From assembly GCA_019454985.1 (NCBI GenBank), contig JACFNF010000026.1, forward strand, positions 1 to 34,139: DNA of 34,139 nt. The letters are read 5' to 3'. The position numbers and the translations under genes are program-made. The notes beneath the pieces are model-generated. The model saw only the letters and a list, made by a program, of their open reading frames with translations, searched no databases and was not told the DNA's origin. Shown piece by piece: positions 1 through 8,519 of the stretch. The DNA is from Bacteroidales bacterium (lineage in GTDB: Bacteria > Bacteroidota > Bacteroidia > Bacteroidales > F082). Each line of letters begins with the position of its first letter. Within the stretch, counting starts at the first letter, position 1.

Positions 1-206
1 GCCTGCCCGCGCACCCGACCCGGCTATGGTTTAAAGTTTTTCGATAGTTTCTTTTGAGAAATAATCTACGTTCAAAACGAATTACGCTCGCCTGCATATC
101 CAATCATGGCAAAATCGTCATGCTGTTTTAGCAATCAGAGAGTTGTATCGCAATCTTTGTAAGGTTGGTGGCAGTATAGGAGAGTTGCTGTTGTTTGGAC
201 AACGAG
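1..206. other. left-edge stretch without recognisable gene
   Basis: This stretch follows the stop codon of the minus-strand inositol-monophosphatase gene and runs to the window edge. I see no credible coding frame, no RNA gene and no clear hairpin terminator in it. A short plus-strand frame entering at 143 continues antisense into the phosphatase gene and is rich in Arg, Gly and Leu without any motif, so it is treated as noise. Confidence 0.5.
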
Positions 207-1007
207 TTAAAAGAGTTTTGAGGTCAGTTGAAGCATTTGGTGGTGAATGGCGGGGTTTCCGGCAAGGATATCAGGGCCGTTTACGGCGTTGTTTTCTCCA
301 TGGAAGGTGCTTACTTTTCCTCCGGCCTGCTCCACGATAAAAGCACCGGCAGCCACATCCCACGGGTGCAGGGCATATTCATAGAAGGCATCGAACCGGC
401 CGCAAGCTACATAAGCCAGATCCACGGCAGCCGAGCCGAGCCGTCTCAGCCCTCGGCTGTGACGCATCAGATGGTCAAAGAGTTTCATATAGGGCTCCAT
501 CCGGCTGAAATCGCTATAAGGAAATCCGGTGGCAAGGAGGCTTTGCTCCAAGGTGGGAGTCTGACTCACGGCAATTTGTTGTCCGTTGCAAAAGGCCGGG
601 CCATCTTTAGCCGCATAAAAACACTCGTTCAGATTGACTTCCAACACTACACCGGAAACGGTGATGCCAAACTCCTGCAACGCGATGCTCACACTATAAA
701 CCGGCAATCCGTGGACAAAATTGGTGGTTCCGTCCAATGGGTCAATAATCCAGTTGAAACGTGGAGCTAACTGGCTACCGCTCTCTTCGGCAATGAATCC
801 CGAGCCGGGTAGCAGACGTAACAGCTCTTTCTTAATCATGTCTTCGGCGCCTTTATCCACATAGGAGACCAAATCGTGCAGGCCTTTGTGAATGATGTCG
901 TTGGTTTGAAGCCGCCCGGCATGTTGACGTATAAAATCGGCTGCCTGATGGGCAATTTCGACCACGCGGAGTGTGAGTTCCGAATAATGAACAGCAGAAG
1001 TCGTCAT
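207..1007 (-). CDS. suhB: inositol monophosphatase family protein
   Basis: This 266-residue cytoplasmic protein belongs to the Mg-dependent, Li-sensitive inositol monophosphatase family, which hydrolyses inositol-1-phosphate and related sugar phosphates. The family signatures are visible: EESG near residue 93, the metal-binding core IDPLDGTTNFVHG near 106-118, and the C-terminal HPWDVAAGAFIVEQAGG. The length matches bacterial SuhB/IMPase. The ATG start overlaps the stop of the upstream EamA gene by 4 nt, so it is translationally coupled as the third gene of a dtd-EamA-IMPase operon. The exact substrate cannot be read from sequence; in bacteria members may act on inositol phosphate, NADP(H) or histidinol phosphate, so the symbol denotes the family. 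Confidence 0.9.
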   Translation of the reverse strand: MTTSAVHYSELTLRVVEIAHQAADFIRQHAGRLQTNDIIHKGLHDLVSYVDKGAEDMIKKELLRLLPGSGFIAEESGSQLAPRFNWIIDPLDGTTNFVHGLPVYSVSIALQEFGITVSGVVLEVNLNECFYAAKDGPAFCNGQQIAVSQTPTLEQSLLATGFPYSDFSRMEPYMKLFDHLMRHSRGLRRLGSAAVDLAYVACGRFDAFYEYALHPWDVAAGAFIVEQAGGKVSTFHGENNAVNGPDILAGNPAIHHQMLQLTSKLF

Positions 1008-1912
1008 TTTTTGAAAAACAGTTTCAGATTAAACCAATGTGAAGGCAACTGTTGAAGGATAATCCCGCTCACGATGAGTAACAGGCCGATGATAGTGCTG
1101 GGCAGGATGGCTTCACCGACAAATAAACGGATAAAAAATAAAGCCATAAAAGGCGAGAGAAAGATGAGGTTGTTCACTTTGGCGGTGTGTGGGGCGTATT
1201 TCAGAGCCAACAACCAAAACACGAAAGTGATCCCCATCTCGAAGAGGCCGATATAAAATGCGCCTGCAAGGGCCTGCCAGGCAGGAAAACTAATCTCGGA
1301 AAAGAAAAACAGATAAGCGGTGATATAGGCACCTCCAAAAAAGGTGTTCATAAAAATTTTTATCAGTGCATCGCGTGAATCTTTCAGGTTGATGATCCAA
1401 TATACTGCCCACAGCACGGCACTGCCCAGAGCCAAGGCCACACCGGCCGGATTGGTGAAACGAACCGGCCATATCTGACCTTTGGTGCTGATGACCCACA
1501 GCCCGAAAAAACTAATCAGGATGGCGAGAAAAGCCCGCAGCCCGATTTTTTGTCCCAGCAGGGGAACCGACAGGATGGTGAGCACCACCGGCCAGCTATA
1601 GTTGAGCGTGCCGGCTTCCTGTGCCTGCAATAGGTCGTAAGCCTTAAAAAGAACTAAATAATAGGCAAAGGGATTGATGAAGCCCGAAAGCGACGACCAC
1701 CAAAACTGTTTCAGGCTTTGATGGAAAAGCTGTCCAAACTGGCCTCTCAATGCAAGTATAACTGCCAAAACCAAGATTGAAAAAAAAGAAGCCCACAGCA
1801 GGAGCAGGTCGGGAGCAATATAACGGAGAGTGATTTTGAAAGCCGAGCTCATCGTTGACCAGAAAGCCACCGAGAGCAGGGCGAAAAGGATGGATTTTCT
1901 GTGTGGCTGCAT
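1004..1912 (-). CDS. DMT superfamily (EamA) permease
   Basis: This is a very hydrophobic 302-residue protein with about ten transmembrane helices arranged as two EamA repeats, the architecture of drug/metabolite transporter permeases. It begins with a short basic N-terminus (MQPHRKS) and ends with a Lys/Phe-rich tail (LKLFFKK). Helix-breaking motifs such as NYSWPVVLTILSVP and LIFLSPFMALFF resemble EamA exporters. It starts 6 nt after the dtd stop and overlaps the downstream inositol monophosphatase by 4 nt, so it sits inside a minus-strand operon. Family members export amino acids, metabolites or drugs; nothing here identifies the substrate. Confidence 0.85.
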   Translation of the reverse strand: MQPHRKSILFALLSVAFWSTMSSAFKITLRYIAPDLLLLWASFFSILVLAVILALRGQFGQLFHQSLKQFWWSSLSGFINPFAYYLVLFKAYDLLQAQEAGTLNYSWPVVLTILSVPLLGQKIGLRAFLAILISFFGLWVISTKGQIWPVRFTNPAGVALALGSAVLWAVYWIINLKDSRDALIKIFMNTFFGGAYITAYLFFFSEISFPAWQALAGAFYIGLFEMGITFVFWLLALKYAPHTAKVNNLIFLSPFMALFFIRLFVGEAILPSTIIGLLLIVSGIILQQLPSHWFNLKLFFKK

Positions 1913-1918
1913 GCTTTG

Positions 1919-2371
1919 TCACTCGCGGTTGCGTGAATCAATGAAGATAGTCACCGGGCCGTCGTTCACGAGCGATACCTGCATCATGGCGCCAAAGATG
2001 CCTGTCATTACCGGCCGTTTTGTCTCATCGCCAAGCAGTTTGACAAAAGCTTCATAGAGCGGTATAGCCTTCTCGGGCTTTGCAGCCCGGATATAACTCG
2101 GACGGTTGCCTTTTTTCGTTGAGGCATGAAGGGTAAACTGGCTCACCACCAACAGTTCGCCGTTCACCGCCTCGAGGTCGAGGTTCATTAGTCCTTCACT
2201 GTCGGTGAACACCCGCAGACGGGCTATCTTCCCGCAAAGCCATTGGATATCCTCCATGGTATCGCTCTCTTCGATGCCCAGAAGGATGAGCAGCCCTTTG
2301 CCGATGGAGGCATGAAGCTGGTTTTGAATCTGCACCGAAGCCGAAGCGGTGCGTTGAATGACCACACGCAT
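1919..2371 (-). CDS. dtd: D-aminoacyl-tRNA deacylase
   Basis: This 150-residue enzyme hydrolyses D-aminoacyl-tRNA (and Gly-tRNA-Ala), removing mischarged tRNAs in the cytoplasm. The start MRVVIQRTASASVQ is the canonical N-terminus; the frame extends upstream to 2479 but that extension overlaps the divergent pdxJ start and lacks homology, so 2371 is chosen. Both catalytic motifs are present: SQFTL near residue 77 and NDGPVT near 136. The length equals that of typical DTD. It is the first gene of the dtd-EamA-IMPase operon and is divergent from pdxJ across 61 bp. Confidence 0.95.
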   Translation of the reverse strand: MRVVIQRTASASVQIQNQLHASIGKGLLILLGIEESDTMEDIQWLCGKIARLRVFTDSEGLMNLDLEAVNGELLVVSQFTLHASTKKGNRPSYIRAAKPEKAIPLYEAFVKLLGDETKRPVMTGIFGAMMQVSLVNDGPVTIFIDSRNRE

Positions 2372-2387
2372 ATTTAAATGATTTGGC

Positions 2388-2417
2388 TTGAAAAAAGGGC
2401 GCAATTTAGTACTTTTG
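2388..2417 (+). promoter_or_regulatory. Bacteroidota-type promoter for pdxJ
   Basis: A TTG at 2388-2390 is followed 19 nt later by TACTTTTG (2410-2417), matching the Bacteroidota -33 TTG / -7 TAnnTTTG layout. Transcription would start near 2424, leaving a leader of about 9 nt before the pdxJ ATG at 2433. The promoter lies in the 61-bp gap between divergent dtd and pdxJ. The assignment is by consensus only. Confidence 0.6.
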
Positions 2418-2432
2418 CGCGAAACTCTTACG

Positions 2433-3161
2433 ATGACAAAGTTAAGCGTAAACATTAACAAAGTGGCCACGCTGCGCAATGCCCGCGGCGGAAACGTGCC
2501 CGATGTTCAACAGTTTGCTGCCGACTGCGAACGGTTTGGTGCGCAAGGCATTACCGTACATCCGCGCCCCGATGAGCGACATATCACCACCCGAGATGTG
2601 CAGTTGCTGCGAAAAATCGTGACCACCGAGCTGAATATTGAGGGCAATCCCACACCCGAATTTATTCGTTTAGTGCTCGAAAACCGCCCGCATCAGGTAA
2701 CGTTGGTCCCCGATGATCCGGCGCAACTCACTTCCGACCATGGCTGGAATACGTTGAAGCACAAAACGTTTCTGCGCGAGGTGATTGGCGTTTTCAAAGA
2801 GGCCGGCATTCGGGTGTCCATCTTTGTTGATCCCGTCCCGTTGATGGTGAGCCATGCCGCCGAAACGGGAACCGACCGCATTGAACTTTACACCGAAAGC
2901 TATGCGGCAGCTTTTCCGGATAACCCGCAGAAAGCTGTCCGGCCTTTTATGGATGCAGCTATTGAAGCCGGAAAACTGGGGTTGGGTCTCAATGCCGGGC
3001 ACGACCTAAGCTTAGCTAACCTCAATTTTTTTGCCCGGGAGGTTCCCAATCTTTTGGAAGTCTCCATCGGCCATGCGCTCATCAGCGAAGCCCTCTACTA
3101 CGGTATCGAAAACACTATACAGATGTATCGAAGGCAGCTTCAGTGGGGAAAAACGGATTGA
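2433..3161 (+). CDS. pdxJ: pyridoxine 5'-phosphate synthase
   Basis: PdxJ condenses 1-deoxy-D-xylulose-5-phosphate with 3-amino-2-oxopropyl phosphate to give pyridoxine 5'-phosphate, the last ring-forming step of DXP-dependent vitamin B6 synthesis. The 242-residue product starts [20 protein letters not shown]; an in-frame upstream ATG at 2388 lies inside the promoter and is rejected. Diagnostic segments are [13 protein letters not shown] (substrate and phosphate contacts), NIEGNPT, and the C-terminal GLNAGHDL and [12 protein letters not shown]. Length fits the family. It is a monocistronic plus-strand gene, convergent with the DEAD-box helicase gene. Confidence 0.96.
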   Translation: MTKLSVNINKVATLRNARGGNVPDVQQFAADCERFGAQGITVHPRPDERHITTRDVQLLRKIVTTELNIEGNPTPEFIRLVLENRPHQVTLVPDDPAQLTSDHGWNTLKHKTFLREVIGVFKEAGIRVSIFVDPVPLMVSHAAETGTDRIELYTESYAAAFPDNPQKAVRPFMDAAIEAGKLGLGLNAGHDLSLANLNFFAREVPNLLEVSIGHALISEALYYGIENTIQMYRRQLQWGKTD

Positions 3162-3259
3162 CCTGACCTCAGGCTAATGCGTTTGCCGAGATATTTTTCA
3201 TTCAAAGAAACAATACTTTTTTGGCAAGGTTTGGTTGTTGTAGTGTGCCCTCCTGCTTG

Positions 3260-4552
3260 TCAGTGCTTTGGCGGCCGACTGTCGCTGCGGCGTGGTTTGC
3301 CACCTTGTCCAGCTTTTTGCCGTGGATGTGCAGAGGTGTTTTTCTTGCGAAATCCTCCATTGTTGTGTCTATTACGGCCTTGTCGTTCGGAGGCGGCATA
3401 GTTTTCGGCCGACGGGCCTTCGCCAAGGTGAGCCGGCAAAAGAAGTTTGCGGATGGGGTTTCCCAGGAACTTTTCGATCCGGTGAAACTTACCAAACTCT
3501 TTTTCGCTGACGAATGTCAGTGCCACACCGCTGCGTTCGGCACGGGCGGTGCGCCCTACGCGGTGCACATAATCCTCGGCATCGCCGGGAACGTTGTAGT
3601 TGATTACTAAGCTGATGTCGTCCACATCAATGCCGCGCGAGACAATGTCAGTGGCAACTAACACCTGAAGCATTCGCGCCTTGAAACGGTTCATCACCTC
3701 GATGCGCTGCTCCTGCTCAAGATCGGAATGGATGGCGCTCACGTTGAACTGTTTTCGCCGAAGAATACTTTCTACTTCTTTTACACCGGCTTTGGTTGAC
3801 ACGAAGATGAGAATCAGGGGCAGGTCTTTTCCCTGAATCAGCGACTCGACTAAAGCGATTTTCTGATTCTCGTGAACAAGGTAGGCTGCCTGTAACACAT
3901 TCTCGGCCGGTTTTGATACCGAGAGATTGATTTGTTGCGGTGCATTCAATATTTTCTCAGAAAGACGCCTGATTCCTTCGGGCATGGTGGCCGAAAAAAG
4001 CAACGTCTGCCGTTGTGCAGGCAATTGACTGATGATGCGGGTGATGTCAGGCAGGAATCCCATATCGAGCATACGGTCGGCTTCGTCGAGGATAAGGTAT
4101 TGAAGATTGGAAAAATCAACATAACCCATGCTGAGGTGCGAGATGAGTCGCCCGGGAGTGGCCACAATCACCTGAGCGCCCTGTTGCAGAGCTTTTTTTT
4201 CCTGCTCGAAGCCTGCTCCGGTACCGCCACCATAGATGGCTATGCTGCTGAGACCGGCAAAATATGCAAAGCCCTGCAACTGTTGGTCAATCTGAATAGC
4301 CAGCTCACGTGTGGGGGCGATAATCAAGACGCGGATGTTGTCGTCGGAGGGCCCCTGTTTCACCAAACGGTGAATCACCGGAAGCAGAAAAGCGGCTGTC
4401 TTACCTGTACCCGTCTGCGCACAGGCAATCAGGTCGTGTCCGGCAAGTATAATTGGAATGGCCTGCTCCTGGATGGGCGTGGGTTTGTCGTAGCCCATCG
4501 CCATGATTCCTTCCATCACCGGTACGGCCAAAGAGAAGTCGGAAAAGTTCAA
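3260..4552 (-). CDS. DEAD-box ATP-dependent RNA helicase
   Basis: This 430-residue superfamily 2 RNA helicase is likely involved in ribosome assembly or RNA decay, like RhlE/DeaD. All motifs are in order: Q motif (GYDKPTPIQEQ, 20-30), Walker A AQTGTGKT (45-52), PTRELA, TPGR, DEAD, SAT, IFVSTK, ATDIVSRGIDV and HRVGRTARA. The tail from about residue 375 is basic and Gly/Lys/Arg rich, a typical RNA-binding extension. The start codon that preserves the phenylalanine upstream of the Q motif (FSDF) is TTG at 4552; an in-frame stop lies two codons upstream and the first ATG would remove 12 residues. A -7 element lies 23 nt upstream. The exact subfamily cannot be fixed from sequence alone. Confidence 0.93.
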   Translation of the reverse strand: MNFSDFSLAVPVMEGIMAMGYDKPTPIQEQAIPIILAGHDLIACAQTGTGKTAAFLLPVIHRLVKQGPSDDNIRVLIIAPTRELAIQIDQQLQGFAYFAGLSSIAIYGGGTGAGFEQEKKALQQGAQVIVATPGRLISHLSMGYVDFSNLQYLILDEADRMLDMGFLPDITRIISQLPAQRQTLLFSATMPEGIRRLSEKILNAPQQINLSVSKPAENVLQAAYLVHENQKIALVESLIQGKDLPLILIFVSTKAGVKEVESILRRKQFNVSAIHSDLEQEQRIEVMNRFKARMLQVLVATDIVSRGIDVDDISLVINYNVPGDAEDYVHRVGRTARAERSGVALTFVSEKEFGKFHRIEKFLGNPIRKLLLPAHLGEGPSAENYAASERQGRNRHNNGGFRKKNTSAHPRQKAGQGGKPRRSDSRPPKH

Positions 4553-4574
4553 ATTCTATTTTTTTTTGGTGAAG

Positions 4575-4582
4575 CAAAAGTA
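4575..4582 (-). promoter_or_regulatory. -7 promoter element upstream of DEAD-box helicase gene
   Basis: On the minus strand this reads TACTTTTG, a perfect TAnnTTTG element. Initiation would fall near 4568, giving a leader of about 16 nt before the TTG start at 4552. No clear TTG was found at the expected -33 spacing, so the call rests on the -7 box and its position. Confidence 0.45.
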
Positions 4583-4666
4583 CAACTTAAACGCAACCAT
4601 CACTGCGACAGACAGCATTGTCTTTATTGACAGGTGGGATTTAAGTTTGTACTCCTGATAGGTCAA

Positions 4667-5926
4667 TTATTTTTTCCCCGGCTGGGTAAGGATAAGCCTC
4701 AGTGCCGAGTCTTTGGTGATATAGGCCCAGGCCCAGTTGATGAAGATGATGAGTTTGTTGCGCACGCTCAGGATAAGCATCAGATGCAGAAACATCCAGA
4801 CGACCCAGGCAGGGAAGCCGGTAAATTTGAGAAATGGCAGGTCAACGATGGCTTTGTTGCGTCCAACGGTGGCCATGGCGCCCAAGTCGCGGTATTCATA
4901 TTCTTTGGTAGCCTTTCCGGTCTCTATTTTTTTCATGTTTTTGGCTAAGTTTAGCGCCTGGTTGATGGCCACATTGGCCAATTGCGGATGTCCTTTTGGG
5001 TATTTTGGGGTCTCCATCAAGGCCATATCGCCCAATACGAAAATATCGTTTTTGCATCCGACAGGTCGGTTGATGCGGTCAACTTTCACCCTTCCACCTG
5101 GGGCAAGACAGCTCTCTGGCAGCCCCTGGATAGTGTTGGCCGTGACGCCGGCAGCCCAAATCAGACTCTTGGTTCGGATGGTGGTGCCGTTGTTGAGGGC
5201 CAGAGTTTCGCCGTCGTAGTGGGTAACAATTGTTTCAGTCATGATTTCAATACCCATCTGCTGAAGATAGCGGTATGAAGTGGCCTTGGCCTTGTCGCTC
5301 ATGCTGTTTAGGGTGTTTTTGCTTCCTTCGATAAGGATGATCCTGAACTTGGAGAAGTCAATGCGGGGATAATCCTGGGGCAGCACGTTTTTTTTGATTT
5401 CGGCAAAGGCGCCGGCAAGCTCAACACCGGTTGGACCGGCGCCGACGATCACTAGGTTCGACAAGGCTTCCTTTTCGCTCTCCGGCGCCGAAATGATATT
5501 TTCAAAAGCCTGAAGGATATGGTTGCGGATACCGATGGCTTCGTATGTGGTTTTGAGCGTGAGGGCATGTTCGCTAATACTCTGATTGCCGAAAAAATTT
5601 GTTTTGCAGCCCATAGCCAGCACTAAATAGTCATAACCGTATTCGCCAATGCTGGTTTGGATTTTATGAGCATTAGGATCAACGGACAACACTTCAGCCA
5701 AACGGATGCGTACGTTTTTTTGCCCCCTGAAGATGTGCCGAAGCGGAAACGAGATGCTCGATGGTTCAATTTGCGAAGTAGCTACCTGATAAAACAGGGG
5801 CTGAAACTGATGGTGATTTAACCGGTCGAAAAGGATGACTTCGAATAGATCTTTGTCTAACTTTTTAACAAAGTTGATTCCTGCAAAACCTCCGCCTACG
5901 ACGATAACTGTCTTTTTATTCCCCAT
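4667..5926 (-). CDS. type II NADH dehydrogenase-like FAD/NAD(P) oxidoreductase
   Basis: This 419-residue two-dinucleotide-binding-domain flavoprotein resembles NDH-2, the non-proton-pumping NADH:quinone oxidoreductase on the inner face of the membrane. The FAD motif is at the N-terminus (VIVVGGGFAGINFVKKL) and the NADH motif mid-protein (VIVGAGPTGVELAGAFAE). WAAGVTAN and FVLGDMALME are the usual FAD-contact segments. The C-terminus has a hydrophobic stretch (FPAWVVWMFLHLMLILSV) that would anchor it to the membrane, as in other NDH-2 proteins. MGNKK at 5926 is preferred over an upstream in-frame ATG at 5986, which adds 20 residues without homology. It is separated by 114 bp from the downstream helicase gene. 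Confidence 0.9.
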   Translation of the reverse strand: MGNKKTVIVVGGGFAGINFVKKLDKDLFEVILFDRLNHHQFQPLFYQVATSQIEPSSISFPLRHIFRGQKNVRIRLAEVLSVDPNAHKIQTSIGEYGYDYLVLAMGCKTNFFGNQSISEHALTLKTTYEAIGIRNHILQAFENIISAPESEKEALSNLVIVGAGPTGVELAGAFAEIKKNVLPQDYPRIDFSKFRIILIEGSKNTLNSMSDKAKATSYRYLQQMGIEIMTETIVTHYDGETLALNNGTTIRTKSLIWAAGVTANTIQGLPESCLAPGGRVKVDRINRPVGCKNDIFVLGDMALMETPKYPKGHPQLANVAINQALNLAKNMKKIETGKATKEYEYRDLGAMATVGRNKAIVDLPFLKFTGFPAWVVWMFLHLMLILSVRNKLIIFINWAWAYITKDSALRLILTQPGKK

Positions 5927-6254
5927 TTTCGTTTTGTTTTTATATAATAAACAAACCTTCAAGCAGCTTTGTTCAGTTAAAAACATGGAGAAAGATGCGC
6001 TTTTTTAATAAGGTTTTTAACGGCTTCACATGAATTTTTCTTCGCGATTGATGGATAAACGCTCCGTGAACTTTATGTTCAAAAAATGCAGGTTAAACCA
6101 CAAAGAATACAAATAAGGTGCTGAGCCTTCAAAAAGTGTAAGAAGCTATATATCAGCATTGTTGATAAACTTAACCGTGATCGTCGGCAAAATATCCATT
6201 TGCTGATTAGACTTCCTTATGAGTTACACCACAGAATTTTCTCACGATGGTGCT
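5927..6254. other. intergenic region between divergent NDH-2-like and SMUG2-like genes
   Basis: About 330 AT-rich bases without a coding frame. The only structure noted is a small inverted repeat, TATCA-N7-TGATA at 6151-6167, which could be an operator but is short enough to arise by chance. The NDH-2-like start is preceded by an AT-rich tract without a clean TAnnTTTG box. Confidence 0.4.
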
Positions 6255-6262
6255 TACCTTTG
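6255..6262 (+). promoter_or_regulatory. -7 promoter element upstream of SMUG2-like gene
   Basis: TACCTTTG matches TAnnTTTG exactly. It lies between two possible ATG starts (6247 and 6283), so it decides in favour of the start at 6283 with a leader of about 15 nt. No good -33 TTG is present at the expected distance. Confidence 0.45.
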
Positions 6263-6282
6263 CGACCGAAAAATGCCCAAAC

Positions 6283-6984
6283 ATGTCAACAGGCCACACC
6301 TTAGCCGATCAGATTATCCGTTTTAACCGCGAATTGTCATATGCTGGGGCGCTTCCTGCAGGTTTTGGGGTACTGAACCCTTTCCTCGAAAACCCTGAAA
6401 CGATGGAAGTGATGGAGCGGTTCTACCGGAAATATTATGACGACCTCAAACCGCGCCGTTTCATCATCGGCATCAATCCCGGGAGGCACGGCGCCGGCGC
6501 TACAGGTGTACCATTTACCGATACCAAACGTCTGGAACAAGTGTGTGGCATCAGCATGAAAAGTGAACAAACCCATGAAGTGTCATCGGTGTTTGTGTAT
6601 GATATGATTGCTGCTTTTGGGGGTGCGGAGACGTTTTACAATCAGTTCTATATCAACTCGCCATTCCCTTTGGCCATTGTCCGGCAACAAAAAGATGGCC
6701 ATTGGCTGAATGCCAACTATTATGACGATCCGCTGCTTTTTGAATGTGTGAAGGTATTTATGGCCGAGAGCATGAAACGTCATTTTGAGTTGGGTTTAGA
6801 CTGCAAGGAAGTCTTTGTGCTGGGAAAGAAAAATGCCCGCTATCTTGACGAGCTGAACAAACAACACCGTTTTTTCGACAAAATGACGGTGCTTGAGCAT
6901 CCACGCTATATTCAGCAATACCAATCGCGAGAAAAACAATTCTATATTGACAAATATCTCAGCGCATTTGCCAAGGGACATTGA
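6283..6984 (+). CDS. SMUG2-like uracil-DNA glycosylase family protein
   Basis: The 233-residue product resembles the Bacteroidota SMUG2-type (DUF4918) branch of the uracil-DNA glycosylase superfamily, predicted to remove uracil or oxidised pyrimidines in base-excision repair. The key segment is IIGINPGRHGAGATGVPFTD, which corresponds to the GxNPG water-activating and uracil-binding loop of SMUG enzymes; a C-terminal LEHPRYIQQY would supply the HP DNA-intercalation loop. The start at 6283 is chosen because the promoter element lies between it and the upstream ATG at 6247. It is followed 113 bp later by a fucosidase gene on the same strand, with no evident functional link. The family call is from motif memory; activity is inferred. 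Confidence 0.8.
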   Translation: MSTGHTLADQIIRFNRELSYAGALPAGFGVLNPFLENPETMEVMERFYRKYYDDLKPRRFIIGINPGRHGAGATGVPFTDTKRLEQVCGISMKSEQTHEVSSVFVYDMIAAFGGAETFYNQFYINSPFPLAIVRQQKDGHWLNANYYDDPLLFECVKVFMAESMKRHFELGLDCKEVFVLGKKNARYLDELNKQHRFFDKMTVLEHPRYIQQYQSREKQFYIDKYLSAFAKGH

Positions 6985-7097
6985 ATCTGCATTTTCTTTC
7001 TCACCATCTGATCGGATGCAGCTTCTGTGCTTTGCAAAAAGCCGTAATTTTATCTGCTTTATTATCCGTCAATTTTTTTTGAAAACCATTATAAAAC

Positions 7098-8426
7098 ATG
7101 AACCGTTTTTTTGCTATCGTTTTTCTTTTTGCTGTCGGTTTTTCCGCTCAGGCACAAGAATATCGGCCTTCAGAGGCCAACTTGACCAAGCGTGCGCTTT
7201 TTCAGGAAATGAAGTTTGGAATGTTCATCCATTGGGGGCCATCGAGCATGTTGGGTGCCGGCGAATGGGTGATGAACAACCGTGGCATCCACAAAGATGA
7301 ATACAGAAAACTGCAGGATGCATTTTTTCCGCAACACTTCGACGCAAAGACATGGGTTTCAACAGCAAAGCAGGCCGGGATGAAATACATTGTCTTTGTC
7401 ACCCGCCATCACGACAGTTTTTCCAACTGGGATACCCAATATTCTGATTGGAAAATCACCAAAACCCCTTACGGCCGGGATGTGTTGAAAGCCTTAGCCG
7501 ATGAATGTCGGCAGCAAGGCATGCCTTTGGGCCTATATTATTCACTTACCGACTGGTATCGCGATGACTATCCACACCAGACCGGACGTACCGGGAAGAA
7601 AACCGGCCGCCGGAGTGAAGGCAATTATGAAGCTTATCTGCAATTTATGAAAAACCAACTGACCGAGTTGCTTACCCAATACGGCGATGTGTTGTCGGTT
7701 TGGTTCGATGGTCATTGGGATCAGACCAATGTGGAAGGAAGCGACGATATGCGTTCGCGCTTAGACTGGAAATACGATGAAATCTACGGCTTGATTCACG
7801 AGTTGCAACCGGCTTGCCTCATCGGAAACAACCATCATCTTGACCCGTTTTCGGGCGAAGATTTTCAGATGTTTGAACGCGATCTGCCCGGACAGAACAA
7901 AAGCGGTTTTAGTTCTCAGGCACCTTCCGACGTGTTGCCTCTCGAAACTTGCGAAACGATGAACAACTCATGGGGCTATAACATCACCGACGAAAACTAC
8001 AAAAGCTCCGCCACCCTCATCCACTATTTAGTGAATGCAGCCGGCCGCAATGCCAATTTGCTGCTTAACATCGGACCACGCCCCGATGGCAGCATCCCCG
8101 AAGCGTTTACCGACACTTTGTCGAAGATTGGCGAATGGTTGAATCGCTACGGGGAAACCATTTATGGTACGCGCGGAAAACTGATCGAGCCACAGGAATG
8201 GGGCGTGGTGACGGCCACCAAAGACAAAGCTTTTGTGCATCTGCTCCGGCCAGTGGACCTGAATTTTGTGTTTCTTCCCGGATTTGACTCAAAGGTGAAA
8301 CAAGCCAGATTATTTCCCGATGGCCGGAACCTTCGTTTCAAACAGCAGCCCGAAGGTCTGTTTATCTCTATTGACAATATCGTTTGGGAAAAGCCTGACA
8401 CGGTGATCGAACTCTTGCTGAAATAG
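7098..8426 (+). CDS. secreted alpha-L-fucosidase, GH29
   Basis: This 442-residue exported enzyme hydrolyses terminal alpha-L-fucose from glycans by a retaining mechanism. A signal peptide ends in FSAQAQ near residue 20, predicting periplasmic or surface location. The GH29 barrel is recognisable from KFGMFIHWGPSS, the HHDSFSNWDT substrate-binding segment and VLSVWFDGHWD, whose Asp204 is the expected nucleophile. LLLNIGPRPDGSIPE closes the barrel and a beta-sandwich C-terminal domain follows from about residue 360. There is no SusC/SusD pair or other glycosidase beside it, so it is an isolated gene rather than part of a polysaccharide utilisation locus in this window. Confidence 0.93.
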   Translation: MNRFFAIVFLFAVGFSAQAQEYRPSEANLTKRALFQEMKFGMFIHWGPSSMLGAGEWVMNNRGIHKDEYRKLQDAFFPQHFDAKTWVSTAKQAGMKYIVFVTRHHDSFSNWDTQYSDWKITKTPYGRDVLKALADECRQQGMPLGLYYSLTDWYRDDYPHQTGRTGKKTGRRSEGNYEAYLQFMKNQLTELLTQYGDVLSVWFDGHWDQTNVEGSDDMRSRLDWKYDEIYGLIHELQPACLIGNNHHLDPFSGEDFQMFERDLPGQNKSGFSSQAPSDVLPLETCETMNNSWGYNITDENYKSSATLIHYLVNAAGRNANLLLNIGPRPDGSIPEAFTDTLSKIGEWLNRYGETIYGTRGKLIEPQEWGVVTATKDKAFVHLLRPVDLNFVFLPGFDSKVKQARLFPDGRNLRFKQQPEGLFISIDNIVWEKPDTVIELLLK

Positions 8427-8455
8427 AAAACCATAGTATTCTTGTTCCGGCAAAA

Positions 8456-8489
8456 GATAAGAGGAAGGTCGCCTGTGGGCACTCTTATC
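8456..8489. terminator. possible hairpin between convergent fucosidase and uvrB genes
   Basis: GATAAGAG (8456-8463) and CTCTTATC (8482-8489) form a perfect 8-bp stem enclosing 18 nt that may itself pair (GCC...GGC). It sits in the 93-bp space between two convergent stop codons, where a bidirectional terminator is expected. There is no clear T-tract, so the role is uncertain. Confidence 0.35.
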
Positions 8490-8519
8490 AACCACAAATT
8501 TTCCCGTAAAGATTCAGGA

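Noticed and set aside
228..770. 180-codon open frame on the plus strand
   Set aside because: It is fully antisense to the inositol monophosphatase gene, whose catalytic motifs are clear, and shows no motif of its own.
3221..3610. 129-codon plus-strand frame with hydrophobic N-terminus
   Set aside because: It overlaps the 3' half of the DEAD-box helicase gene in antisense; the helicase motifs explain the reading.
6160..6168. TTATCAACA on the minus strand, one mismatch from a DnaA box
   Set aside because: It is single, with no cluster, no dnaA or dnaN and no AT-rich unwinding element, so an origin is not supported.
7098..8426. Polysaccharide utilisation locus around the fucosidase
   Set aside because: No SusC, SusD, regulator or other glycosidase is adjacent; the neighbours are a DNA glycosylase and uvrB.
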